A stretch of 64,000 nt of DNA, taken from Lachnospiraceae bacterium UBA2860 (GTDB lineage Bacteria > Bacillota > Clostridia > Lachnospirales > Lachnospiraceae). The stretch lies in the NCBI GenBank assembly GCA_002350625.1, contig DEFE01000004.1:121415-185414 (forward strand). The letters are read 5' to 3'. Shown piece after piece: positions 27,070-36,027 of the stretch; the first letter of the stretch is position 1; every line of letters begins with the position of its first letter. The position numbers were made by a program, and so were the translations under genes. The notes beneath the pieces were generated by a model. It was not told the DNA's origin. It saw only the letters and a program-made list of their open reading frames with translations, and made no database searches.

Positions 27070-29202
27070 CTATACACGGTAATGATCAAGCAATACGCCC
27101 AGCTTTCGATGAACTGTAACGACGTATTCCAGACACTCCCTGGCTTCCACTATGGATATTGTGTGGCTGTGCGCAGACCGGTTCCGGTAGTCATCCCGGA
27201 TCTTCGCTATAACCGGCATCTGTGATTTCATCTCTTTATACGAATTTGCGGGATTAATGAGAAGCTGTTCCTCAGCATACCGCTTGAATTCATTCCACGC
27301 TTTTTGATCCGCAACTCTTCCGGAATCATCAAGGCCGATGATATAGCGCAGCTTTCCCAGCGTGATCTGGTTTTCCTTGAGGAGCTTTCGGGGGCCGGAC
27401 TGTTTCCTGTCCTGCTTTTCGAAGCACTCGTCCGGCAGCTTCTCAAGGCCGCGCACATTTCCGTAGCACGCGGTCTCATACTCTACAAATCCGCTGAAGA
27501 TGCGCTTCTTCAGCTCGTACTCGCAGGCCTTTCCCACTTGGACGCAGATGCCGGAAAAATCGATCATGCGGTCATATTCCTTCAGATTGTCGTACGCCAT
27601 CATGGCGGTCACAATCCAGGTTCTGGACTGCGCGCTCATCTTGTTCCAGGCGCCCTTCCCCAGAGATTTTCTTGCCAGCTTCTGGTATTTGGAATCGGCT
27701 TCACTGATCATGTCCCCGCTTTCTTTCGCGAGGTCCTCCATCTGTTCTTCCGGATCCTTCTTCCCTTCGACCATCTCGCTGATGAAGCTCCGGATCCGGT
27801 TCTGACGCTGGATTAATTGAGACAGCTCTCCTGAGAGATAATTCCTGAGCGCGTCATTTTCACACAGGAGCATTGCTCCTCTCCGCCCCGAAGAGATTGC
27901 TTTGTAGATTCCCTGCTTTTGGTTTTTCTGAATTGTGATCTCGCCGGATTTGGGATCATAGACGACATTTGCCGGCAGCACGACGCGCGCCATCCCATCC
28001 CGGCCCTTCCCGTCAAAATCATCCTTGGATTTTACGAGGAGGATCGTATAGCGCGCCGGATCATAGTCTTCTCTTCTGATTTCAGCCAGCTGCAGCCGAT
28101 TCACAAGCCAGCGCATCCCTCTTCCGCCGTCCGCGAAACAGGCGTTATGATTCATGCGGGTGATTGTCAGCTGTGCTCCTTCCCTCTCGGCCCGCGCGGT
28201 CAGCACGGCATCCTTCTCAAAGTGCTTTAGTCCCGGATTCAGAAGGGAGTCGCACAAAAAGATGCTCACTTTACAATATGCCAGCTGCTCATAGGACCCG
28301 CCGTCCTCCTCGCTGATGATGATAAGGTCCGGTGTGCCGTCCGGGTGTTCCTCTCCCGAAAGCATCTGCACATTCTTTCCCTCACTCTCCAGCTTTTCCA
28401 TGACGCTGCCGATGATTTCACCATTTCCGGCCTGCTCCTCTATCACGTACCACGCCTTTCGTCTGCGCCGCACATTGTTTATGATTGAGGAAAAGAGATA
28501 GATCTGATCTTCGTTCATGTCTTCCGCGGGGAGAGCGGCTGAGCGGGCTTCGATGGCACTGAGTCTTCGAAGAGCCTCGGCGCCTCCGCCCCTGCTGATG
28601 ACCGGCTCGAGAAAATGCCTCAGCTCCTCAGTGTCGTTGGCATAAAAGACCGGATACTCGTCCGTGAGCTGATCGTCGTAATCAGTGACGATATCCGAAT
28701 CGCAGGAATAGAAGCAGTCAAACAAAAAAGAAGCACTCTCGTAGCTGACCCTCCCGAGATCTTCTTCCGGTATCCCCTTGAATAAGCGGCGGGCAAAGCT
28801 GTTCATGAGGCGGGAAGGGTGGATTGTCGTCCACCTGGTATTCCCTTCCCGAAATGAGACAATGTCATCTGCCCTGGTCAGTCTGACCCCGCTTCCCGCA
28901 TAGACGCCCAGAAGGCTGTAGCGGAAGACGTCTTCTGAACAGGAGGCAAAGATCAGCTTCATATGGCTGGCTCCTGCGCTCTCCTCGAGATCCACGCGTA
29001 TCCCTGTCTCCGGATCACAATACGATCCGGAGCCTTCCAGCATGTCATAGAGGATTGTGAGCGCGTATTTCCAGGCATAGCGAAGTTCACCGGTAACGGT
29101 CTTTCCGGAAGAAGCTTCATACTCCGCACAAAGAAAATTCACCAGTCTCTTTGTCCGGATATCCTTCTTGAATTGAGCCGCATTGTTCTCATAGACTCTC
29201 AT
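27070..29202 (-). CDS. HEPN-domain protein on a degenerate DUF2075 (nuclease/SF1 helicase) scaffold
   Basis: I recognise no exact relative of this 710-residue protein, but its layout follows DUF2075 (Schlafen-like SF1 helicase) proteins with the key residues lost. Residues 8-140 resemble the N-terminal nuclease domain (AAQFKKDIRTKRLVNF, ELRYAWKYALTILYDML, then HPSRLMNSFARRL), but the Asp/Glu-x-Lys residues expected around 80-100 are absent. At 253-264 the P-loop reads IEEQAGNGEIIG, with Glu262 and Ile263 where Lys and Ser/Thr belong. The Walker B position reads IISEED (295-300). IYKAISSGRRGAMLL (432-446) matches the C-terminal helicase motif. Residues about 505-710 look like a HEPN domain, with R673-NRSA-H678 fitting the RNase motif RxxxxH. 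The gene has visibly lower G+C than recQ or dnaE, no ribosome binding site at a usable distance, and lies between tRNA-Gln and a decarboxylase gene. An RNA-targeting defence role is inference. Confidence 0.6.
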   Translation of the reverse strand: MRVYENNAAQFKKDIRTKRLVNFLCAEYEASSGKTVTGELRYAWKYALTILYDMLEGSGSYCDPETGIRVDLEESAGASHMKLIFASCSEDVFRYSLLGVYAGSGVRLTRADDIVSFREGNTRWTTIHPSRLMNSFARRLFKGIPEEDLGRVSYESASFLFDCFYSCDSDIVTDYDDQLTDEYPVFYANDTEELRHFLEPVISRGGGAEALRRLSAIEARSAALPAEDMNEDQIYLFSSIINNVRRRRKAWYVIEEQAGNGEIIGSVMEKLESEGKNVQMLSGEEHPDGTPDLIIISEEDGGSYEQLAYCKVSIFLCDSLLNPGLKHFEKDAVLTARAEREGAQLTITRMNHNACFADGGRGMRWLVNRLQLAEIRREDYDPARYTILLVKSKDDFDGKGRDGMARVVLPANVVYDPKSGEITIQKNQKQGIYKAISSGRRGAMLLCENDALRNYLSGELSQLIQRQNRIRSFISEMVEGKKDPEEQMEDLAKESGDMISEADSKYQKLARKSLGKGAWNKMSAQSRTWIVTAMMAYDNLKEYDRMIDFSGICVQVGKACEYELKKRIFSGFVEYETACYGNVRGLEKLPDECFEKQDRKQSGPRKLLKENQITLGKLRYIIGLDDSGRVADQKAWNEFKRYAEEQLLINPANSYKEMKSQMPVIAKIRDDYRNRSAHSHTISIVEARECLEYVVTVHRKLGVLLDHYRV

Positions 29203-29274
29203 AACAATTTATATAATAAATTAGTCCTTTCGGTTACGCAGGCGGAAACCGACTGCCCTTGCGAGGGCAGGGGG

Positions 29275-30489
29275 TCATGCTTTTTCAGACTGCCCGGTCT
29301 CTGCCTCGGCCGCCGCCTTCATATCTTCGAGGAAGCCCGCGAGGCGCTCCTTCGTCACGTGCTGCATCACGACGATATGCGACAGCGCACCGCCCAGTCT
29401 GTCGTCGAAGTCGGGCGCGAGGCCGTACTTTTCCGTGATCTCCTTCGGCGGCTGTTTGAAATAAACCGTGTTCGACATGGGCTCGAGCCAGGCCGGCCAG
29501 TCGATCCCGTTCAGCGACTCTTTCAACCAGGCCGCCGTCTCCAGCATGCCTTTCGTCTGCTCCGTAAAATCTTCCTGACTTGTGTGCTGCAGGATCCACC
29601 ACAGCTTCAGCGGGATCATGGCGGAGCGCGAGCAGTTGATCATCGGCATGTTGCAGTTGAGGTAGCTGACGTCAAAGCGGTGCTGATTGTCTCTGACGTC
29701 CATCGTGGTGAGGAAAAAGCCCGCGGGCTCGTCCATGCCGAAATACTTGTGGCCGCTGATCGCGATGGAATCAAAGGGATGCACCTTCCTGTTCACATAG
29801 TCCCTGAACTCCGTGTACGGCAGATATCCGCCGAAGAGCGCGGCGTCTATGTGGCGGTAAACGGCCGTCTCCGGATGCCTGCCAAGGATCTCGTTGATTG
29901 CGTCCATATCGTCCACACCGCCCTTAAAGGTAGTGCCCATCGCAAAAACGACGAGCGCGGGCCGGTCCGGAATGAGTTCCTTCTCAAATGCCTCCGGGAT
30001 CATCCTTCCGTGCACGTCGGCCGGGATGATTTTAAGGTCCAGATTCTGCAGGTCCGCCAGCCGTCTGCTTGAGTAATGCGCGTCTTCGGACACGTAGACC
30101 ACCGGGGCCTGCCCCGTCTTCTTCTTCAGGTAGTTTGCCCCGAAGTAGATGCCGTGATTGTTCCCGTCGGTGCCGCTGAACGTGATGATGCCCCACAGAT
30201 TGTCCTTGTCGAAGCCATAGAGCGGCCCCAGCCGCTCGAGCACTTCGCGCTCAAACGCGAGCGAGTTCAGCTTAAAGTGCGACGGCTCCTCGTCGAAGGG
30301 GTCGCCCGCATTGTTGACCATCGTAAGGTTGAGTCCGCTTCCCATGAACCACTTGTAGAACCCGACCAGATGGATTTTCTGATTCACGGGATAGCCCATG
30401 AAAGTCGACCGGCTGATAAACAGCTCGCCGGCAAATTCGTCAAGGCGCTTTTCTGCGGGATCCGCTTCCGGAAAATGTAAGTCTGCCAT
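29275..30489 (-). CDS. PLP-dependent group II decarboxylase, histidine-decarboxylase-like
   Basis: The 404-residue protein is a fold-type I pyridoxal-phosphate enzyme. The cofactor lysine is in SGHKYFGM (about residue 245), preceded by the Asp-containing HIDAALFGGY that contacts the pyridine nitrogen; TFSGTDGNNHGIYFG is the phosphate-binding segment. Overall pattern and length resemble bacterial PLP-type histidine decarboxylases, which make histamine and CO2, but substrate specificity within this family cannot be settled by eye. No antiporter gene is adjacent, as would be usual for an acid-resistance system. GTAGGAGG lies before the ATG. A small hairpin (29253-29270) downstream lacks a good T-run. 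Confidence 0.8.
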   Translation of the reverse strand: MADLHFPEADPAEKRLDEFAGELFISRSTFMGYPVNQKIHLVGFYKWFMGSGLNLTMVNNAGDPFDEEPSHFKLNSLAFEREVLERLGPLYGFDKDNLWGIITFSGTDGNNHGIYFGANYLKKKTGQAPVVYVSEDAHYSSRRLADLQNLDLKIIPADVHGRMIPEAFEKELIPDRPALVVFAMGTTFKGGVDDMDAINEILGRHPETAVYRHIDAALFGGYLPYTEFRDYVNRKVHPFDSIAISGHKYFGMDEPAGFFLTTMDVRDNQHRFDVSYLNCNMPMINCSRSAMIPLKLWWILQHTSQEDFTEQTKGMLETAAWLKESLNGIDWPAWLEPMSNTVYFKQPPKEITEKYGLAPDFDDRLGGALSHIVVMQHVTKERLAGFLEDMKAAAEAETGQSEKA

Positions 30490-30557
30490 TTTTAAATCCT
30501 CCTACTGATTTCTCTTTTTATTGATCTGACGGCTGTCCGCTGCCTTCTCCCGCGCCG

Positions 30558-31274
30558 TCACGCGCCGAAGAACTCCGCCACCGCGCAGTCCGGCCCGTCC
30601 TTCAGCGCGAGCGCCACCACCACGCGGTCCTTCTCCACATAGCGCTTCGGGACGAGCACGTCCCCGAGCTTTGCCTGGTGCAGATATTGCACGCGCAGCT
30701 CCCGCACGGAGAAGTCCGCGGGCAGGTAAGATGCCGCCATCTGAATGTACACGAGATTGTTGACGTGATGATTCGTATCGATCGCCATCGGCTGCACCTG
30801 AAGGGGCTCCTCCTCTTCCGGCGGCGTCTCCGGCAGGACGATCTTCCGCGGCGCGTATGCGAAGGACGTGAGCGCCGGCTCCGTGCCGAAAGCTTCGCTC
30901 TCCTCCTTCGGCACGCGGATCGGCATGTCCTTCACGAGATCATAATAAACCCAGCGGGAATACGCCTCCGCGTAAAGCGTCCCGTCCGGGCCGCTTAAGG
31001 TGAAGTTGCGGTCCCCCTCGATGCCGTGGAAGCGCGTGCCCCAGGTGCGCGTCGTCAGCGCCTCCCCGAAATGCGGCGTGCCCCTGAAAACGATCTGCCA
31101 GGAGACGATGATCCAGCCTCTCTCGTCCGTGAGCCAGAAAGCGGGTCCCCGGCCGACCGCGTCCGAGTGAAAGACGGAGCAGTCCTGCATGCGGGAGACG
31201 ATCGCGGGGAGAGTCATCGCGCCGTCGGGCGCAATCTCCGAGTATCTGACGCGGGACGTAAATTCATAGTGCAT
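30558..31274 (-). CDS. Acyl-ACP thioesterase (FatA/FatB family)
   Basis: The 238-residue protein consists of two hot-dog domains. The first carries AIVSRMQDCSVFHSDAVGRG and the second the catalytic-type segment AIDTNHHVNNLVYIQMA (Asn and His of the family motif) near residue 175. Such enzymes release free fatty acids from acyl carrier protein; in Clostridia they are common but their physiological role is poorly defined. AAAGGAGA precedes the start. It is divergent from recQ and lies 68 bases upstream of the decarboxylase gene on the same strand. Confidence 0.9.
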   Translation of the reverse strand: MHYEFTSRVRYSEIAPDGAMTLPAIVSRMQDCSVFHSDAVGRGPAFWLTDERGWIIVSWQIVFRGTPHFGEALTTRTWGTRFHGIEGDRNFTLSGPDGTLYAEAYSRWVYYDLVKDMPIRVPKEESEAFGTEPALTSFAYAPRKIVLPETPPEEEEPLQVQPMAIDTNHHVNNLVYIQMAASYLPADFSVRELRVQYLHQAKLGDVLVPKRYVEKDRVVVALALKDGPDCAVAEFFGA

Positions 31275-31400
31275 AGCGTTCTCCTTTTCTCCTGTTGACG
31301 CGCGGCGGATTTGTGTGCATCAATGTCTGTACCGCATAAGCTGCGCATCATCCTAAAAGAGTTTATCACATTTGCGTCCGCGGAAAAAGAAGGATCAGCC

Positions 31401-32927
<1,527 letters not shown>

Positions 32928-32941
32928 ATGCGCTTTTTAAC

Positions 32942-32965
32942 CGCCTTGCACAAGGCGCTTTAATT
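32942..32965. terminator. Probable bidirectional terminator between recQ and the TetR gene
   Basis: The inverted repeat CGCCTTG / CAAGGCG (32942-32948, 32951-32957) is followed by CTTTAATT on the plus strand and, on the minus strand, by GTTAAAAAG. It lies 14 bases after the recQ stop. The short loop and weak T-run make it moderate. Confidence 0.45.
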
Positions 32966-33568
32966 GTCCTGGTTCCTGATGAGGCCGGACAGTCCGTGAA
33001 TCAGCAGATCGATCATCTGCTGTTCCGACTTCTCCGTGTGGCTCGTGCCGCCCGTCACGACGCGGAACGCGAGCGACGTCGTCGTGTCCGTGATGTAGTA
33101 CCAGAGGATGTCTTCGGGGATCCGGTTTGTGAAATGCACCGCCGCGTCCATGTTGGCGACGACCTGCCGGAAAGCGCCGAAATACGTCACTTCCTTCTGC
33201 TGGATCTCATCCGTAAAGCGCGGCGAATTGCGGTACCTGTTATAGTACAGCGTCTTCAGCGGATTATCCAGAAGATAGTGGTAATAACTCACCCATCTTT
33301 TTTTCACGAACTGCAGGATCTCTTCTTTCGTCTCCGGTATCTCCTCGTCGTCCTGAAAAAACGACGCGATCTCGCGGTCGATCATGAAAAAGGTCTCGTC
33401 GAGCAGATCCTGCTTGCTTTTAAAGTGGTAATATAGAGACCCTTCAGCCACACCTGCCTCGGCCGCCCATTTCTTTGTCGTGAACCCCTCAAATCCATAT
33501 TGCGCGACAATGCGGATCGCGGCATTCATCATCAGGGCGCGGCTCTCTTCTTCGCTCCCGGTGATCAT
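32960..33568 (-). CDS. TetR-family transcriptional regulator
   Basis: The start at 33568 is supported by AAAGGAGG five bases upstream; a longer frame to 33640 would include the promoter. The 202-residue protein has the TetR helix-turn-helix at the N-terminus (AAIRIVAQYGFEGFTTKKWAAEAGVAEGSLYYHFKSK in segments) and a ligand domain with no recognised class. A perfect palindrome overlaps its promoter, so it is probably autoregulated. The divergent cytidylate-kinase-like gene may also be a target. Confidence 0.88.
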   Translation of the reverse strand: MITGSEEESRALMMNAAIRIVAQYGFEGFTTKKWAAEAGVAEGSLYYHFKSKQDLLDETFFMIDREIASFFQDDEEIPETKEEILQFVKKRWVSYYHYLLDNPLKTLYYNRYRNSPRFTDEIQQKEVTYFGAFRQVVANMDAAVHFTNRIPEDILWYYITDTTTSLAFRVVTGGTSHTEKSEQQMIDLLIHGLSGLIRNQDN

Positions 33569-33611
33569 TAAGGCCTCCTTTTGTTCGAATTTTAATACAT
33601 AAGTTCGTACT

Positions 33612-33640
33612 AGTATATCATTTCCGGAAATGGACAGCAA
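33612..33640 (-). promoter_or_regulatory. Promoter of the TetR gene with palindromic operator
   Basis: On the minus strand TTGCTG (33635-33640) and TATACT (33612-33617) are 17 bases apart. The spacer contains a perfect 14-base palindrome CATTTCCGGAAATG (33619-33632), an ideal place for autorepression by the TetR protein. Confidence 0.65.
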
Positions 33641-33767
33641 TGAAAAAAAGTGATCACGCCATTTTCAGATTTTGTGCTAAAATATGACTATAAGTCTGAA
33701 TGCACCGCGGCATCCAGCGAAGCTGCCATGCGATTCCGCGCAAAAAAGAAAAAAGGAGGGTTCCCAC

Positions 33768-34385
33768 ATGAAACTGTGCCGCAAGCTGCTCCTCACGATC
33801 GGCCGCGAATACGGAAGCGGAGAGAAAATCATCACCGAAATCCTGAGCCATGACCTGAACATACCCGTCTTTGACAAGAATCTGATCTCCATGATCGCGA
33901 AAAAGCACGGCTTCGACGAGGCCGCGCTCGCCTCCTCCGACGAGCGGCTCGCCAATCCTTTCTTCGAGCCCTACACGCCCTACGGCACCGCCGAATCCGG
34001 CACCCTCGCCGAGCGTCTCTTCATCCACCAGGCGGAAATCATCAAAGAAGAAGCAAACCGCGGCTCCGCGATCTTCGTCGGCCGCTGCGCCAATGACATC
34101 CTGCGCCATTACGACGACGTCATCAGTATCTTCATCTTCGCGCCGAAAGCCGCGCGGATCAAGCGCGTCATGGAGCTGGAGCACATCTCGGACGCGGCCG
34201 CCGCGGAGAAGGACCTCCGCCGCGTGGACAAGGCGCGCCGCGCTTACTACCAGTTCTACACGGACAAGCGCTGGGGCTCGCCCGAGGGCATGGACCTGCT
34301 GATCAACAGCGCCAGCGCCGGACCGGAAGCCGCCGCGCACACGATTGAGGATTACCTGCGCAGACGCGGCTACATCGAAGACTGA
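33768..34385 (+). CDS. Cytidylate kinase-like family protein
   Basis: The start at 33768 follows AAAGGAGGG by seven bases. The 205-residue protein belongs to the cytidylate-kinase-like family (P-loop kinases related to Cmk): TIGREYGSGEKIITEIL near the N-terminus is the nucleotide loop in the variant GREYGSGE form, followed by PVFDKNLISMIAKK, IFVGRCANDIL (about residue 100) and the Arg-rich lid KRVMELEHI...KDLRRVDKARRAYY. The true substrate is unknown; the canonical Cmk is usually a separate gene. It is divergent from the TetR regulator and ends 3 bases before a REP-like palindrome. Confidence 0.82.
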   Translation: MKLCRKLLLTIGREYGSGEKIITEILSHDLNIPVFDKNLISMIAKKHGFDEAALASSDERLANPFFEPYTPYGTAESGTLAERLFIHQAEIIKEEANRGSAIFVGRCANDILRHYDDVISIFIFAPKAARIKRVMELEHISDAAAAEKDLRRVDKARRAYYQFYTDKRWGSPEGMDLLINSASAGPEAAAHTIEDYLRRRGYIED

Positions 34386-34387
34386 AC

Positions 34388-34414
34388 ATGACACGGGGTC
34401 TGACCCCTTGTCAT
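34388..34414. repeat. REP-like 27-base palindrome, copy 2
   Basis: Arms ATGACACGGGGTC / GACCCCTTGTCAT around one central T, with a single arm mismatch. It lies between two convergent genes, directly after the cytidylate-kinase-like stop. Confidence 0.9.
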
Positions 34415-34430
34415 ATAATTAAACGGGCGC

Positions 34431-35294
34431 TCAAAGGAGCGCCCGGTACACGTCTCGTTTTGTGATGCCCCGGTCGCGGGCCGCCGCCTTCATCGCTTCC
34501 TTGCGGTCGAGGCCCAGCTGCTCGTAGTGCGCCACGTGCGCCGGGATATCCATCTGTTCCCATCTGGCCGCCGTCTCGGCAGCCAGTTCTTTTTTGCTCT
34601 TCCCGTCGATCACGAGCACGTATTCGCCCCGCGGTTTGTCCGCCCCGTCCGGATCTTCGCCGGTCCCGCCGAAGCGGGCCGCCGCCTCCCCGAGCGTCGT
34701 GCGCTCTACGGTCTCGAATTTCTTGGTGAGCTCTTTGCAAATGGCGACGCCGCGCGCTTCGCCGAGCACTTCCATGAGGGCGGCGAGCGTCCGGGCGAGT
34801 CTGTGCGGCGCCTCGTAGAAGATCATGGTCCGCGTCTCGTCCGCGATCCGCGCGAGCACTTCCTTTTTTTCGCTGTTTGCCTGCGGCAGAAAGCCCTCGA
34901 AGACGAAGCGTCTCGTGTCGGCTCCGGAGAGGGCGAGGGCCGTCACCGAGGCGCTCGCGCCGGGCACGGCCGTGACCGGGACGCTCACCTCCATGCAGCG
35001 CTTCACGAGGATCTCGCCCGGGTCCGAGATCGCGGGCATGCCGGCGTCCGTGATGAGCGCGATATTTTCTCCCTCAAGGAGCCGCCGCACGAGCTCGCCG
35101 CTTTTTTCTTCCTCGTTGAACTTGTGGTAGCTCGTGACCGGCGTGCCGATGTCGTAGGCCTTAAGGAGCGGCCGCGAGGTCCGCGTGTCCTCGCAGGCGA
35201 TCAGATCCGCCTCCTTCAGCACGCGGATCGCCCGCAGCGTCATATCTTCAAGGTTTCCGATCGGTGTCGCCACCAGATACAGTGTCCCCGCCAT
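34431..35294 (-). CDS. rsmI: 16S rRNA (cytidine1402-2'-O)-methyltransferase
   Basis: The 287-residue SAM-dependent enzyme methylates the ribose of C1402 in the ribosomal decoding centre. It shows the tetrapyrrole-methylase-type fold and RsmI motifs: LYLVATPIGNLEDMTLRAIRVL, ACEDTRTSRPLL, SYHKFNEEEK, LITDAGMPAISDPG, and VPGASASVTALALSG. The start overlaps the trmN6-like gene by 47 bases; AAGGA precedes it. It is the last gene of the conserved holB-ricT-trmN6-rsmI cluster. Confidence 0.96.
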   Translation of the reverse strand: MAGTLYLVATPIGNLEDMTLRAIRVLKEADLIACEDTRTSRPLLKAYDIGTPVTSYHKFNEEEKSGELVRRLLEGENIALITDAGMPAISDPGEILVKRCMEVSVPVTAVPGASASVTALALSGADTRRFVFEGFLPQANSEKKEVLARIADETRTMIFYEAPHRLARTLAALMEVLGEARGVAICKELTKKFETVERTTLGEAAARFGGTGEDPDGADKPRGEYVLVIDGKSKKELAAETAARWEQMDIPAHVAHYEQLGLDRKEAMKAAARDRGITKRDVYRALL

Positions 35295-36027
35295 AGATCC
35301 TTATTATCTCCTCCGTATACCTGTGGTCCTCCCCGTAGACGATGAGCGGGGGCGATACCTTTGTGCCCGGTCCGCCGCCGCGGACCGCCGTGAAGAGCAC
35401 CATCGTCGGCGCCTTGTCCCGCGCGGGCTGCACAAAGCGGAGCGTCTTCATCTGAAAGCCATATCTTAAGAGCAGCGCGCAGATTTCCTGCAGCCGCTCC
35501 GGCCGGTGAATCATCGCGAGGCGGCCCCACATCTTAAGAAGGCGCGCGCTTTCCCGCACGATGTCCTCGAGCGTGCACGCGATCTCCGTCCGCGCGATCG
35601 CCACGGCCGCCGCTTCGCTTAAAAGTCCCGCCCCCTTCTTCATGTAGGGCGGATTGCAGGTGATGAGCGAAAAAGAGGCCGGGGCAAAGAGCTCCCCGGC
35701 CTTCCTGATATCCCCGACAGTGATCGTGATCTCGGAAGCAAGTCCGTTTTCGCTGACAGAGCGCGCGGCGATTTCGGCGGCGCGCTCCTGGATCTCGAGT
35801 CCGGTGATGTGAAATGGTTTCTCCGGCTGCCCCGTAAGGCCCGCTTTCTTCGCCACTGCGTGCAGGATCAGCGGAATCGGCGCGAAGCCCGTGCCCAGGT
35901 CGAGCACGCGGTCGCCCGAAAAGAGCGCCGGATAGTGCGCGAGAAGCACCGCGTCGATCCCGAAGCAGAACATCTCCGTGTCCTGGTAGATGCGGTACCC
36001 GTTCATGAGATCGTCGCAGCGGATCAT
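35248..36027 (-). CDS. tRNA1(Val) adenine-N6-methyltransferase-like protein (TrmN6/YabB family)
   Basis: The 259-residue class I methyltransferase has the SAM loop VLDLGTGFAPIPLIL (about residues 44-58) and the amino-methyltransferase motif CNPPYMKKG (about 129-137), as in E. coli TrmN6 and Bacillus YabB. It follows ricT with a 4-base ATGA overlap and runs 47 bases into rsmI; the same order is conserved in Bacillus, supporting the orthology. The tRNA target is inferred from the family. Confidence 0.9.
   Translation of the reverse strand: MIRCDDLMNGYRIYQDTEMFCFGIDAVLLAHYPALFSGDRVLDLGTGFAPIPLILHAVAKKAGLTGQPEKPFHITGLEIQERAAEIAARSVSENGLASEITITVGDIRKAGELFAPASFSLITCNPPYMKKGAGLLSEAAAVAIARTEIACTLEDIVRESARLLKMWGRLAMIHRPERLQEICALLLRYGFQMKTLRFVQPARDKAPTMVLFTAVRGGGPGTKVSPPLIVYGEDHRYTEEIIRIYGGDTVSGGDTDRKP

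Noticed and set aside
26902..29270. tRNA-Gln as attachment site of a small integrated island carrying the HEPN gene
   Set aside because: I find no integrase and no repeat of the tRNA 3' end on the far side of the gene, so integration at the tRNA is not supported beyond base composition.
29253..29270. Hairpin downstream of the PLP decarboxylase as terminator
   Set aside because: A 7-base-pair stem is present but the following bases TCGGTTT are a poor T-run; left as uncertain and not annotated.
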